Below are positions 24,305-33,149 of a DNA stretch of 38,735 nt, in pieces. A program made the translations under genes and the position numbers. The number at the start of each line of letters is the position of its first letter. The stretch's first letter is position 1. The DNA comes from Bacteroidota bacterium (GTDB taxonomy: Bacteria; Bacteroidota; Bacteroidia; JABEUT01), in the NCBI GenBank assembly GCA_013285805.1, contig JABDGY010000018.1, positions 1-38,735 of the forward strand, in the 5' to 3' direction. Below the pieces are notes generated by a model. It searched no databases and had not been told where the DNA came from. It worked only from the letters and a program-made list of their open reading frames with translations.

Positions 24305-24883
24305 TTATTTTTTTAATGGAAATTTCATACGGTAAGTTACCTCTACATCGCCTTTCGATATATCGGTAAGTTTTCTTTTCAATAACCTTTTGCGCAAAGG
24401 GTTTATTTTATCTACAAATAGTACTCCTTCAATATGGTCGTATTCATGCTGAATTATGCGGGCCTTTATTCCTTCATAGGTTTCCTCATGTTCCTTAAAT
24501 TTTTCATCGAGGTAACGTATTTTCAGCACCGGCTTACGCTCTACATCTTCTCTAATAGTAGGTATGCTCAGGCATCCTTCATTAAATTTCCAGGGCTGGC
24601 CGTCTTCCTTAAATACCTGCGCATTTATAAATATTTTTTTAAACCCTTCCAGCTCTTTTTGCTTTTTTTCATCTTCCTGGTCCTCGGCATAAGGCGATGC
24701 ATCTACAATAAACAGGCGTATTGACAGGCCAACCTGCGGCGCTGCTAATCCCACGCCTTTGGCATTATGCATGGTATCGAACATATTTTCTATCACCTTT
24801 TCCAGGTTAGGGTAATCAACCGGAATATCCTGTGCTTTCTTTTTCAGAACGGGGTCTCCGTATGCTATTATTGGTAAAATCAT
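24305..24883 (-). CDS. def: Peptide deformylase
   Basis: A 192-residue metalloenzyme that removes the formyl group from the N-terminal Met of new proteins. All three motifs are present: GVGLAAPQVG (residues 43-52), EGCLS (Cys104 as metal ligand) and QHEYDH (His146, Glu147, His150). The loop DASPYAEDQEDEKKQKELEG (about 61-80) is an insertion common in Bacteroidota deformylases. Located between ruvX (35 bases upstream) and a TPR lipoprotein (five bases downstream), probably one operon. Cytoplasmic. Confidence 0.97.
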   Translation of the reverse strand: MILPIIAYGDPVLKKKAQDIPVDYPNLEKVIENMFDTMHNAKGVGLAAPQVGLSIRLFIVDASPYAEDQEDEKKQKELEGFKKIFINAQVFKEDGQPWKFNEGCLSIPTIREDVERKPVLKIRYLDEKFKEHEETYEGIKARIIQHEYDHIEGVLFVDKINPLRKRLLKRKLTDISKGDVEVTYRMKFPLKK

Positions 24884-24918
24884 AGGTTGTGTCTCTCTAT
24901 GGGTTCAAAAATAATAAG

Positions 24919-25359
24919 TTACATTGAAACAGAGGGCGGTAAGTTGCCTTCTTTCTTCATTTCCATAAAAGTCTGCAGTATAAGTGCAGCGCTTACCATG
25001 TCTATGGTGGCCTTGTTTTGCCTGTCTTTTTTCTTTAATCCGCCGTCAATCATACTCTGGAACGCCATGCGCGATGTAAGCCGCTCATCAACCCTGTAGA
25101 CGGGCATCCCGGGTAATTTACTGCATAGTTGTTCAATAAATTTTCCTGTAGATTCAGCACTTTGTGCGGGGGTATTATCCATATGCTTAGGCTCGCCCAC
25201 CACTATGCCTTCCACCTTTTCTTTGGCCATATAATTGGCCAGGAAGGTGAATATTTCCCTGGTCGGGACGGTAGTAAGCCCTGTGGCAATAATCTGCTGG
25301 GGGTCGGTAACCGCTATACCCGTGCGAACGCTTCCGTAATCAATAGCAAGAATCCTCAT
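24919..25359 (-). CDS. ruvX: Holliday junction resolvase-like protein, YqgF/RuvX family
   Basis: A 146-residue RNase H-fold nuclease. Motifs: AIDYGSVRTGIAVTD at residues 5-19 (catalytic Asp7), the EGIVVGEPKHMD block near 50, VDERLTS (Glu102) and the C-terminal DMVSAALIL. The family is known for 16S rRNA 5' maturation in E. coli and for Holliday junction cleavage in vitro. Which role applies here is unknown. It is first in a minus-strand operon with def and the TPR lipoprotein. A TAACTTTG promoter element lies nine bases upstream of its ATG, divergent from dapD. Confidence 0.95.
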   Translation of the reverse strand: MRILAIDYGSVRTGIAVTDPQQIIATGLTTVPTREIFTFLANYMAKEKVEGIVVGEPKHMDNTPAQSAESTGKFIEQLCSKLPGMPVYRVDERLTSRMAFQSMIDGGLKKKDRQNKATIDMVSAALILQTFMEMKKEGNLPPSVSM

Positions 25360-25367
25360 ATATAATG

Positions 25368-25375
25368 CAAAGTTA
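25368..25375 (-). promoter_or_regulatory. -7 element of the ruvX operon
   Basis: The minus strand reads TAACTTTG (TAnnTTTG), eight bases before the ATG. The leader would be very short. Confidence 0.55.
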
Positions 25376-25404
25376 CGAATTAAAGAGCCTTAGGCTGTTT
25401 TACA

Positions 25405-25412
25405 TATATTTG
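25405..25412 (+). promoter_or_regulatory. -7 element of the dapD operon
   Basis: TATATTTG (TAnnTTTG), 18 bases before the ATG at 25431. It is 29 bases from the ruvX element, so the two promoters are back-to-back. Confidence 0.6.
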
Positions 25413-25430
25413 CTACTATAAAATTTATGT

Positions 25431-26246
25431 ATGTCGGAAGAAATTAAACTTATTGAGAGTGCATGGGTAAACCGTGAGTTAACCAAAGACGAAGCAGTGC
25501 GTAAAGCCATTAACGATACTGTTGAAAAACTGGACAAAGGATTGTTGCGTGTGGCCCAACCTGAAGGTGATGGCTGGAAGGTGAATGAATGGGTGAAGAA
25601 GGCTATTTTAATGTTTTTCCAGATACGCAACATGGAAACAATTAAAGCAGGAGACCTTGAATTTTACGATAAGATACCCTTAAAGAAAAATTTTAAAGAA
25701 ATAGGGGTGCGCTCCGTTCCTCATGGGCTTGCGCGTTATGGTTCGTTTCTTGCACCGGGGGTTATAATGATGCCATCGTATGTTAATATTGGCGCATATG
25801 TAGATACAGGCACTATGATTGATACCTGGGCCACCGTGGGCTCATGCGCGCAAATCGGGAAGAATGTGCACCTTAGCGGAGGAGTGGGTATTGGCGGTGT
25901 ACTAGAGCCACCACAGGCCGCCCCGGTAATTATTGAAGACAACTGTTTCGTGGGTTCGCGCTGCATAGTTGTTGAGGGCGTAAGGGTACAAAAAGAAGCA
26001 GTGCTTGGGGCTAATGTAGTACTTACACAATCGACTAAAATTATTGATGTAAGTGGTGATAAACCAATTGAATATAAAGGTATTGTGCCTCCCCGCTCAG
26101 TAGTTATACCCGGAAGCTATGAGAAGAAATTCCCTGCCGGGAATTATTCCGTTTCATGCGCGCTTATTATTGGCAAAAGAAAGGAAAGCACTGATACCAA
26201 AACATCGTTAAACGAAACGCTGAGGGAATTTAATGTTCCTGTTTAA
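25431..26246 (+). CDS. dapD: Tetrahydrodipicolinate N-succinyltransferase
   Basis: A 271-residue enzyme of the succinylase branch of lysine and meso-diaminopimelate synthesis, transferring succinyl from CoA to tetrahydrodipicolinate. An N-terminal helical domain is followed by hexapeptide-repeat beta-helix from about residue 105 (MMPSYVNIGAYVDTGTMIDT, then ATVGSCAQIGKNVHLSGGVG and NCFVGSRCIVVEGV). The RSVPHGLARYGSFLAPGV segment and the ending REFNVPV are as in DapD proteins. Length is normal. It heads a run of five close-packed plus-strand genes, but lysine synthesis has no obvious link to the next ones. Confidence 0.97.
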   Translation: MSEEIKLIESAWVNRELTKDEAVRKAINDTVEKLDKGLLRVAQPEGDGWKVNEWVKKAILMFFQIRNMETIKAGDLEFYDKIPLKKNFKEIGVRSVPHGLARYGSFLAPGVIMMPSYVNIGAYVDTGTMIDTWATVGSCAQIGKNVHLSGGVGIGGVLEPPQAAPVIIEDNCFVGSRCIVVEGVRVQKEAVLGANVVLTQSTKIIDVSGDKPIEYKGIVPPRSVVIPGSYEKKFPAGNYSVSCALIIGKRKESTDTKTSLNETLREFNVPV

Positions 26247-26267
26247 TAGGATTATCCGTGAGGGTAA

Positions 26268-28295
26268 ATGAATAAAAAAGGCAATAAATACAGATTAAAT
26301 CAACCTCCTGCAAAGGCAAAGGTTACCAATGTGTCAAAACCTTTGAAGGAAGATACAGGGGCTACCGTAAACCTTAAGTGGGGGTTAATGATTGCCATAG
26401 CTGTAATTACCTTCTTATGCTACAATTATACCCTGAAAAACGAGTTCTCAAATTGGGATGACCAGCTTTATGTGCAGGATAACCCCTATGTAAAGGACCT
26501 TACCTGGCCGAACATGAAGATGATATTGCTCCACAATATCACCAATAACTATTACCACCCCATTACCATGCTCACCATAGCAATGAATTACCATTTTGCT
26601 AAAATGAGCCCGGAATTTTATTACTTCACCAATGTATTTATGCATGTGCTGAATACAGGCCTTGTGTTTCTTCTGCTGTTTATGATTTTGGAAGCCATGG
26701 AACAAAAAGGATATCCCTACATAAAAGGTAAATACTGGTTGGCGGCAATAGGGGGGCTGTTATATGGTATTCACCCCATGCATGTGGAATCGGTATCGTG
26801 GCTGGCAGAAAGGAAAGATGTGATGTATGGTTTCTTTTATTTCCTTGGTTTAATGGCGTATATAAAATATACTAAGGAAGAGGACTTGAAGTGGCTGCTA
26901 TATACAGCCGTTTTATTTGGCTGTTCACTTTTATCGAAACCATTGGCAGTTGTATTCCCGCTTTCCTTATTTGCTTTCGATATATTATTGAAAAGGAACA
27001 ATGTAAAAAGGATATTGATTGAAAAAGCTCCTTTGCTTTTAATATCGCTTGCAGCCGGTATATGGGCAGTGCAGGCGCAGAAAGCGGCTGGTTCCTTGTC
27101 GGGTGTTAGCGCTATGAATTTATGGCAACGGACAATGTTCGCGGGATACGGATTCTCAATGTATATAGTTAAAGCATTTTTACCATTCAATCTTTGTAAT
27201 TATTACCCTTATCCTGAAGATTTTAATAATGCGCTTCCGGGATACTTTTATATTTTGCCATTGGTAGCCATTGCTCTTGTTGCGGTGCCTGTCTATATCT
27301 CGTACCGTGCGGGCGAAAATTATTTTCGTGTAACCCTTTTCGGGCTGGGCTTTTTCGTTATTAACCTGATGTTCGTACTCCAGTTTATTTCATCGGGCCC
27401 GGCAATTATGGCCGACAGGTACACATATATAGCTTACTTCGGGCTGTTTATGCTGGTAATATATTATGGAAATCTTTTAGTTACAAAGTCACCTTCTTTT
27501 AAAATACCCTTGCAGGTGTTATCTGTCGGTTTCTTAGTAATGCTTTCTGTATTGTGTTATGGCCGGACCAAAGTATGGCATAATTCAAAAATATTGTGGG
27601 AAGATGCAATAAGGCAGTATCCGCACCGTATCTCTGATGCTTACAATAATCTTGGTTCCTATTACCAGAAGAATAACAATTTAGATTCGGCCCTGGTGGA
27701 TTTTACTGAAGCCATCAGGCTCAGGCCCGATTTTCCCCAACCGCATATTAACCGGTCGGATATATACAGAGTAAAAGGCCAGTACAACCTGGCTATTACT
27801 GATTGTGATTCGGCTATTAATGAAGATAAAAGCTACGTAGAGGCATATATGAACAGGGGAATTGCTGAATGCTTTGTGGGGAAATTTGATAATGCGCTGA
27901 AAGACTTTTCCTTTGTAATTTCGCATCAGCCGAATAATTCAACTGTATATTGCAATAGGGGTAATTTATATGATATGAGAGGTAAAACAGATTCAGCATT
28001 TGATGATTACAATAAGGCCATAAGCCTTGATGATAGTTATGCTGACGCCTATTTCAGCCGTGGGCGGACCTATTTGAAAATGGGAAAAGACAAAGAAGCA
28101 ATAAGTGATTTGAACAAAGCAATTGATTTGAAAACAACCTCCAATGGAGTATATCTTTTCCGTTCGCAGGCATATAAAGATTTAGGCGATTATAATGCTG
28201 CCTTAAAAGATGCTATAACTGCGGACCAGCTTGGAATGCAGGTGAACAAAGATTATATGAGTGAACTGCAACGACTTGCAAATAGTAAAAAATGA
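26268..28295 (+). CDS. TMTC-like multispanning protein with TPR tail, copy 1
   Basis: A 675-residue membrane protein. A basic cytoplasmic start of about 42 residues is followed by about ten membrane helices (43-440) and TPR repeats (about 455-665: NNLGSYYQKNNNLDSALVDF and similar, four or five units). Motifs WDDQLYVQDNPYV after the first helix, HPITMLT, and HPMHVESVSWLAERKDVMYG are those of the TMTC/DUF1736-type GT-C family, whose animal members are O-mannosyltransferases of cadherins. The acidic pair in WDD is the probable catalytic site. This suggests a lipid-linked sugar transfer to exported proteins, by inference. The TPR end would be extracytoplasmic. The next gene is a paralogue and overlaps this one by four bases (ATGA). 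Confidence 0.82.
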   Translation: MNKKGNKYRLNQPPAKAKVTNVSKPLKEDTGATVNLKWGLMIAIAVITFLCYNYTLKNEFSNWDDQLYVQDNPYVKDLTWPNMKMILLHNITNNYYHPITMLTIAMNYHFAKMSPEFYYFTNVFMHVLNTGLVFLLLFMILEAMEQKGYPYIKGKYWLAAIGGLLYGIHPMHVESVSWLAERKDVMYGFFYFLGLMAYIKYTKEEDLKWLLYTAVLFGCSLLSKPLAVVFPLSLFAFDILLKRNNVKRILIEKAPLLLISLAAGIWAVQAQKAAGSLSGVSAMNLWQRTMFAGYGFSMYIVKAFLPFNLCNYYPYPEDFNNALPGYFYILPLVAIALVAVPVYISYRAGENYFRVTLFGLGFFVINLMFVLQFISSGPAIMADRYTYIAYFGLFMLVIYYGNLLVTKSPSFKIPLQVLSVGFLVMLSVLCYGRTKVWHNSKILWEDAIRQYPHRISDAYNNLGSYYQKNNNLDSALVDFTEAIRLRPDFPQPHINRSDIYRVKGQYNLAITDCDSAINEDKSYVEAYMNRGIAECFVGKFDNALKDFSFVISHQPNNSTVYCNRGNLYDMRGKTDSAFDDYNKAISLDDSYADAYFSRGRTYLKMGKDKEAISDLNKAIDLKTTSNGVYLFRSQAYKDLGDYNAALKDAITADQLGMQVNKDYMSELQRLANSKK

Positions 28296-30553
28296 GTAAA
28301 AAGAGCCAGAAATACAGGTTACAGCAACCCAAGCCGCAAGCAAAGGGCCAGGTTAAACAAGATAAACCCAAGGCTAAAACTCAACGGTTTGTAAACGAAA
28401 TTGAAGCCGAAACGGGTACTCCTCCTTGGCTTAAATGGGCTTTGGTTATTGGTGTTGCTGTTATAACTTTCTGGTGTTACCGCTATACACTGCAAAACCA
28501 GTTTACTAACTGGGACGATGGGCTGTATGTAGAAGCAAACCCCTATGTAAAGAACCTGACCAAGGAGAATATGAAGATGATACTGTTCCATAATATTACG
28601 AACAACTATTATCACCCTATTACAATGCTAACCATTGCATGGAACTATCACGTTGGTAAAATGGCGCCTTTTATATATTACTTCACCAATGTATCTGTTC
28701 ATGTACTGAATACTATAGTAATGTTCTTTCTTGTACTTCTGCTTTTGGAAGCGATGATGGCGAGGGGGTACGAAAGAATAGAAGGCAAATATTGGCTGGC
28801 AGCAGCCGGCGCACTTTTTTACGGGGTGCACCCCATGCATGTTGAGTCTGTTTCATGGCTGGCAGAAAGGAAGGATGTAATGTATGCCCTCTTTTATTTT
28901 CTGGGGCTTATAGCGTATATAAAATATGCCAATGATAAGACGTTTAAGTGGGCCGTGTTGGTTATACTTTGTTACGGATGTTCCATGTTATCAAAGCCAT
29001 TGGCGGTGGTGTTTCCGTTTTCGTTAATAGCATTTGATGTGCTGTTGAAAAGAGACAAGGAAAATCCGGAACTTAAAAAAGATATTATTGCGTTTGTAAT
29101 ACTACTGGCAAGTTCTTTTATTGTAATGATGCTGGTAGTAAAACTGAATTTGATACGGGTACTTTCAGTTGACGTGATTGTACTAGGCGCGTTGCTGGCG
29201 GCATGGATTTTCACCATACGGTATTACAGAACAAAAAGTATTTCTACTGCATTGCTCGAGAAATTTCCATTCTTTCTTTTATCACTGGCAGGTGGTATAT
29301 GGGCATGGCAGGCGCAGAAAGCCAGCGGCGCTGTAGCTTCATTCGGGTCCATCAGTATTTTGCGAAGGGCTATTTACGCCAGTTACGGACTAACAATGTA
29401 TGTGGTAAAAGCATTTATACCCAGTCACCTCTGTTCCTATTATCCATACCTGTTGCGCGACCCTGCCAAGGCCCCGATTCCTTACATATATTATATGCTT
29501 CCGTTAGTTGCAGTTGCCATAATTACTGTGCCGATAGGGCTAGTCTGGTTTTTTGCAAAAAAATATTTGCGGGTGGCGCTTTTTGGTATGGGATTTTTCT
29601 TTTTCAATGTAATGTTTGTATTGCAGTTTGTCTCCTCGGGCCCAGCAATTATGGCTGACAGGTATACCTACGTAGCATATTTCGGAATATTTTTTACTGT
29701 AGTTTATCTTGCAGGAGTGGTTATAGCTAGAAAGCCATCGGCAAAAGTGACTGTGGCCGGTATATTAGCGGTATACCTTGCTGTGTTTTCTTACCTGTGT
29801 TACGAGCGCACCTATGCGTGGCACGATACCCGCACATTGTGGCAAGATGTAATTGAAAAATATCCGGGCAGGGTACAGACCTCTTACAAAAACCTGGGTA
29901 ATTACTATGCCGACCTTGGCCCCAAGGACCCCAGGAATTATGATAGCGCTTACACAAATTATGCCATAATGGTGAAAGACTCCCTGGCCGATGCTGGCAC
30001 CTTCAGCAACCTGGCTAATATTTATGGAATAAGAAAGCAATGGGATAAATCGCTGGAGGCGTATGGCCAGGCGTTAAAGCTCGATAGTACAAGTATTGAT
30101 GCCCACCTTGACAGGGCCATTACATTATCGATGATGAAAAGATACGATGAAGCCATGAAGGATTATAGTTTCGCTTATAGAGCAGATCCTAAATCGGAAA
30201 AAGTACTGGAGAATATGGCAAGTACGTATGAAAACACGGGTATGCACGATAAAGCCATAGTGTACTTTAATAAGCTTATAGATATAAATCCAGATGACCC
30301 GAGTTTTTATAACCAGCGCGGAGCTTCGGAATTTAATATGGGGAATTATAAAGCAGCCCTTGATGACTTTTTAAAGTCGAACACACTGGGGCCTAACAAT
30401 GGGCAATGCCTGTATAATCTTGCTGTAACCTATGAACACCTGAAAGATTACCCCAATGCGCTTAAATATGTGCAACTGGCGCAGCAGGTAAAATTCAGTG
30501 TGTCGGCCGATTACATTAAGAACCTTCAACAGGAAGCCAACTCCAAAAAGTAA
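28292..30553 (+). CDS. TMTC-like multispanning protein with TPR tail, copy 2
   Basis: A 753-residue paralogue of the preceding gene, starting inside its stop. The same motifs are present: WDDGLYVEANPYV, HPITMLT, HPMHVESVSWLAERKDVMYA and SSGPAIMADRYTYVAYFG. It is 78 residues longer, mainly from an insertion of about 60 residues near 257-318 (KDIIAFVILLASSFIVMMLV and a second hydrophobic stretch, VDVIVLGALLAAWIFTIRYY), which looks like two extra helices; two helices would keep topology unchanged. The TPR tail has about five units (ANIYGIRKQWDKSLEAYGQA and more). Co-transcribed with tsaC, three bases on. Possible sugar transferase; whether both copies are active is unknown. Confidence 0.82.
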   Translation: MSKKSQKYRLQQPKPQAKGQVKQDKPKAKTQRFVNEIEAETGTPPWLKWALVIGVAVITFWCYRYTLQNQFTNWDDGLYVEANPYVKNLTKENMKMILFHNITNNYYHPITMLTIAWNYHVGKMAPFIYYFTNVSVHVLNTIVMFFLVLLLLEAMMARGYERIEGKYWLAAAGALFYGVHPMHVESVSWLAERKDVMYALFYFLGLIAYIKYANDKTFKWAVLVILCYGCSMLSKPLAVVFPFSLIAFDVLLKRDKENPELKKDIIAFVILLASSFIVMMLVVKLNLIRVLSVDVIVLGALLAAWIFTIRYYRTKSISTALLEKFPFFLLSLAGGIWAWQAQKASGAVASFGSISILRRAIYASYGLTMYVVKAFIPSHLCSYYPYLLRDPAKAPIPYIYYMLPLVAVAIITVPIGLVWFFAKKYLRVALFGMGFFFFNVMFVLQFVSSGPAIMADRYTYVAYFGIFFTVVYLAGVVIARKPSAKVTVAGILAVYLAVFSYLCYERTYAWHDTRTLWQDVIEKYPGRVQTSYKNLGNYYADLGPKDPRNYDSAYTNYAIMVKDSLADAGTFSNLANIYGIRKQWDKSLEAYGQALKLDSTSIDAHLDRAITLSMMKRYDEAMKDYSFAYRADPKSEKVLENMASTYENTGMHDKAIVYFNKLIDINPDDPSFYNQRGASEFNMGNYKAALDDFLKSNTLGPNNGQCLYNLAVTYEHLKDYPNALKYVQLAQQVKFSVSADYIKNLQQEANSKK

Positions 30554-30556
30554 GGC

Positions 30557-31114
30557 ATGAAAGAAGAGTTAAGGAAAAGCCTTCATGAACTGCGAAAAGG
30601 CGGGGTTATTCTATATCCAACCGATACAATATGGGGATTAGGATGCGATGCTACCAATGAAGAGGCGGTAAAGAAAATATTCAGTATAAAGCACAGGCCC
30701 GGCACTAAAAGCATGATAATACTTGTTGCTGAACCTATGCAGGTGAAGTTTTATGCCGATGCACCTGAAGTTGCTTTAGATTTAATGGAATATGCTGAAC
30801 AGCCGCTTACACTTATTCTGCCAAAAGCAAAAGGAGTAGCTAAATCGCTTATTTCAGATGATGGCACAATTGGCATTAGAGTGGTGAAAGATGAATTTTG
30901 CAGGCAGATTATTCATGCCATGCACAAACCACTTGTATCTACTTCGGCTAATATAAGCGGGGAGCCTGCACCGGCCAATTTCTCTGAAATAAGTGAGGAG
31001 ATTAAAAACAAAGTTGATTATGTGGTAAATTTGAGGCAGCATGAGACGCACAAAAGCGTTCCATCGCGGATTATGAAGATAGATATGGACGGCAGAATAG
31101 AAGTAATACGTTAA
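30557..31114 (+). CDS. tsaC: L-threonylcarbamoyladenylate synthase (Sua5/YciO/YrdC family)
   Basis: A 185-residue enzyme that makes threonylcarbamoyl-AMP from Thr, bicarbonate and ATP for the t6A modification of tRNA position 37. The typical N-terminal block GGVILYPTDTIWGLGCDATN (residues 15-34), then KIFSIKHRPGTKSMIILV and LTLILPKAKG, and PLVSTSANISGEPAP near 124-138 are present. There is no C-terminal Sua5 domain, so it is the short TsaC form. Its stop overlaps the cca start (TAATG). Both products act on tRNA, which may explain their coupling. Confidence 0.95.
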   Translation: MKEELRKSLHELRKGGVILYPTDTIWGLGCDATNEEAVKKIFSIKHRPGTKSMIILVAEPMQVKFYADAPEVALDLMEYAEQPLTLILPKAKGVAKSLISDDGTIGIRVVKDEFCRQIIHAMHKPLVSTSANISGEPAPANFSEISEEIKNKVDYVVNLRQHETHKSVPSRIMKIDMDGRIEVIR

Positions 31115-32556
31115 TGGCTACGGAACAAAATACAAAACAGGTTTTTATGCCCGAGGCGCTTACGCACCCCGTTTTTAAGGTGGTGGCTGAAGTGGCCGAT
31201 GAAATGGGTGTGAAGGCTTATGCAGTTGGTGGCTTTGTACGCGATTTTATTTTATACAGGCCATGCAAAGACATTGATATAGTGGTTGTCGGCAAGGGTA
31301 TTGAGGTGGCATTAAACGTTGCAGCCAAACTGGGGGACAGGAAAGTAAATGTTTACAAAACCTTTGGTACTGCCCAGGTTGTTTACGAGGACTATGATAT
31401 TGAATTTGTGGGCGCCAGGAAGGAATCATATAATCGCGAATCGCGGAAACCTGTTGTGGAAGATGGTACGCTGGAAGACGACCAGAAGCGCAGAGATTTT
31501 ACGATTAATGCGCTCGCCATTAGTTTGAATAAAGAAAATTATGGCCTGCTGCTCGACCCTTTTGGAGGTATGCAGGATATAGAGGATAAGATTATCCGTA
31601 CCCCTCTCGACCCTGATATCACCTATAGTGATGACCCTTTACGGATGATGAGAGCTATACGTTTTGCATCGCAATTAGATTTTCAGATTGAGGCTAAGTC
31701 ATTTGAATCAATAATTCGTAATAAAGAAAGGATAGAAATAATTTCGAAAGAAAGAATAGCGGAGGAACTGAATAAGATAATCCTTTCTGATATCCCTTCT
31801 ATTGGTTTTAGTTTGCTGTTCGACTGCGGATTACTGCATCTTATTTTTCCGGAAATGGTAAAACTACAGGGTGTCGAGACCATTAATGGTATGAGCCATA
31901 AAGATAATTTCTACCATACATTGCAGGTACTCGATAATCTTGCTTTGCGCAGCAAGGACCTTTGGCTGCGATGGGCCGCTGTGTTGCACGATATTGCCAA
32001 ACCCGCTACAAAACGGTTTGATACTAAAGTGGGATGGACTTTTCACGGACATGAAGATAAAGGTGCGCGAATGGTCCCGAAAATATTTGCGGAGTTGAAG
32101 TTACCGTTAAATGAAAAAATGAGGTATGTGCAGAAAATGGTACAACTTCACTTGCGCCCTATTGTGCTTGCACAGGAAACTGTTACCGATTCAGCAATAA
32201 GGCGGTTACTGGTAGATGCGGGAGATGATATTGATGACCTGATGTTGCTGTGCCAGGCCGATGTTACTACCAAGGATTGGAATAAACAGAAGAAATACCT
32301 GAAAAACTTTGAGTTAGTAAAGCAGAAGCTTAAGGAAGTGGAGGAGAAAGACAGCCTGCGTAATTGGCAACCACCTATTACAGGACAGGATATTATGGAA
32401 TGTTTTGGAATTGGCCCATCACTTCAGGTAGGTATAATTAAAGATGCCATTCGCGAAGCTATACTGGAAGGAATAATACCCAACCAGCGTGAGGCTGCCT
32501 ATGGCTTTATGCTTGAAAGAGGCAAAGAAATGGGACTTAACCCCAAGCAAAAATAG
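31114..32556 (+). CDS. cca: CCA-adding tRNA nucleotidyltransferase with HD domain
   Basis: A 480-residue class II nucleotidyltransferase. Motifs: AVGGFVRDFIL (about residues 37-47) and CKDIDIVVVGKG (54-65) with the catalytic acids; the RRDFTINALAI motif near 135; and DPLRMMRAIRFASQLDF, the tRNA/nucleotide selection block. An HD phosphohydrolase domain follows (WAAVLHDIAKPATKRFD near 290; HGHEDKGARM). The tail has a helical tRNA-binding part. The alternative is poly(A) polymerase, which shares the fold; the HD domain and the arginine-rich block favour CCA addition. The window's ssrA gene lacks an encoded CCA, so the cell needs this activity for tmRNA. Confidence 0.92.
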   Translation: MATEQNTKQVFMPEALTHPVFKVVAEVADEMGVKAYAVGGFVRDFILYRPCKDIDIVVVGKGIEVALNVAAKLGDRKVNVYKTFGTAQVVYEDYDIEFVGARKESYNRESRKPVVEDGTLEDDQKRRDFTINALAISLNKENYGLLLDPFGGMQDIEDKIIRTPLDPDITYSDDPLRMMRAIRFASQLDFQIEAKSFESIIRNKERIEIISKERIAEELNKIILSDIPSIGFSLLFDCGLLHLIFPEMVKLQGVETINGMSHKDNFYHTLQVLDNLALRSKDLWLRWAAVLHDIAKPATKRFDTKVGWTFHGHEDKGARMVPKIFAELKLPLNEKMRYVQKMVQLHLRPIVLAQETVTDSAIRRLLVDAGDDIDDLMLLCQADVTTKDWNKQKKYLKNFELVKQKLKEVEEKDSLRNWQPPITGQDIMECFGIGPSLQVGIIKDAIREAILEGIIPNQREAAYGFMLERGKEMGLNPKQK

Positions 32557-32565
32557 CTGTCTCCG

Positions 32566-32599
32566 TTCACCGACTTTTTCCGCCATTTACCGATATTTT
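32566..32599 (+). promoter_or_regulatory. Direct repeat upstream of the SRPBCC gene
   Basis: TTCACCGACTTTTT (32566-32579) and TTTACCGATATTTT (32586-32599) agree at 11 of 14 positions and are 20 bases apart, two helical turns. A third weaker GCCGAT lies at 32604. Such spacing suits a dimer binding one face of DNA, upstream of the promoter element at 32646. Confidence 0.35.
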
Positions 32600-32645
32600 A
32601 TATGCCGATTACCTATTTGCTATAACCATCCGGTTAGAGTAATAT

Positions 32646-32653
32646 TAGTTTTG
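32646..32653 (+). promoter_or_regulatory. -7 element of the SRPBCC gene
   Basis: TAGTTTTG (TAnnTTTG), 19 bases before the ATG at 32673. Confidence 0.6.
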
Positions 32654-32672
32654 AATCGTAATTAATGGTAAT

Positions 32673-33104
32673 ATGAAAGAAGTAAGAACAGAAATAAATA
32701 TTAATGCCCCGGCCGAAAAAGTATGGCGCATACTCACAAGTTTTAAAGATTATCCCAACTGGAACCCGTTTTTAAGATGGCTGGATGGTAATGTGGCTGT
32801 AGGTAACAAAATAGCCGTACGTATCGCGCCTCCGGGTTCAAATGCTATGACATTTAAACCAACTGTGCTGGAATATACTGCCAACAAAAAGTTTCGCTGG
32901 TTAGGCCATTTGCTTTTTCCCGGATTATTTGACGGGGAACATATTTTCGAGCTTACCAATAATGGCAATGGCACAACTACATTAGTGCAGCGTGAGCAAT
33001 TTAAAGGTATACTGGTTCCTCTGTTCAATAGTATGCTGGAAGTGAATACAAGAGAGGGGTTTGAAGCTATGAATTTTAAGTTGAAAGAGAGAGCAGAGAA
33101 GTAA
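32673..33104 (+). CDS. SRPBCC (START-like) domain protein
   Basis: A 143-residue soluble protein of the SRPBCC superfamily, a helix-grip fold with a deep pocket for hydrophobic ligands. It starts with the usual block RTEININAPAEKVWRILTSF (residues 5-24), then KDYPNWNPFLRWLDG. The centre has the beta strands FRWLGHLLFPGLFDGEHIFE, and the end has the long C-terminal helix MLEVNTREGFEAMNFKLKER. Ligand and role cannot be inferred. Single gene, ending in a terminator; the gap upstream has a direct repeat that may be an operator. Confidence 0.9.
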   Translation: MKEVRTEININAPAEKVWRILTSFKDYPNWNPFLRWLDGNVAVGNKIAVRIAPPGSNAMTFKPTVLEYTANKKFRWLGHLLFPGLFDGEHIFELTNNGNGTTTLVQREQFKGILVPLFNSMLEVNTREGFEAMNFKLKERAEK

Positions 33105-33132
33105 AAAAGGGAGGCATTTGCCTCCCTTTTTC
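33104..33132. terminator. Terminator shared by convergent genes
   Basis: AAAAAGGGAGGC (33104-33115) and GCCTCCCTTTTT (33120-33131) form a perfect 12-bp stem with a 4-base loop and A/T runs on each side, so it can serve the genes on both strands. Confidence 0.9.
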
Positions 33133-33149
33133 TTAGCGTTCTTCACGCT

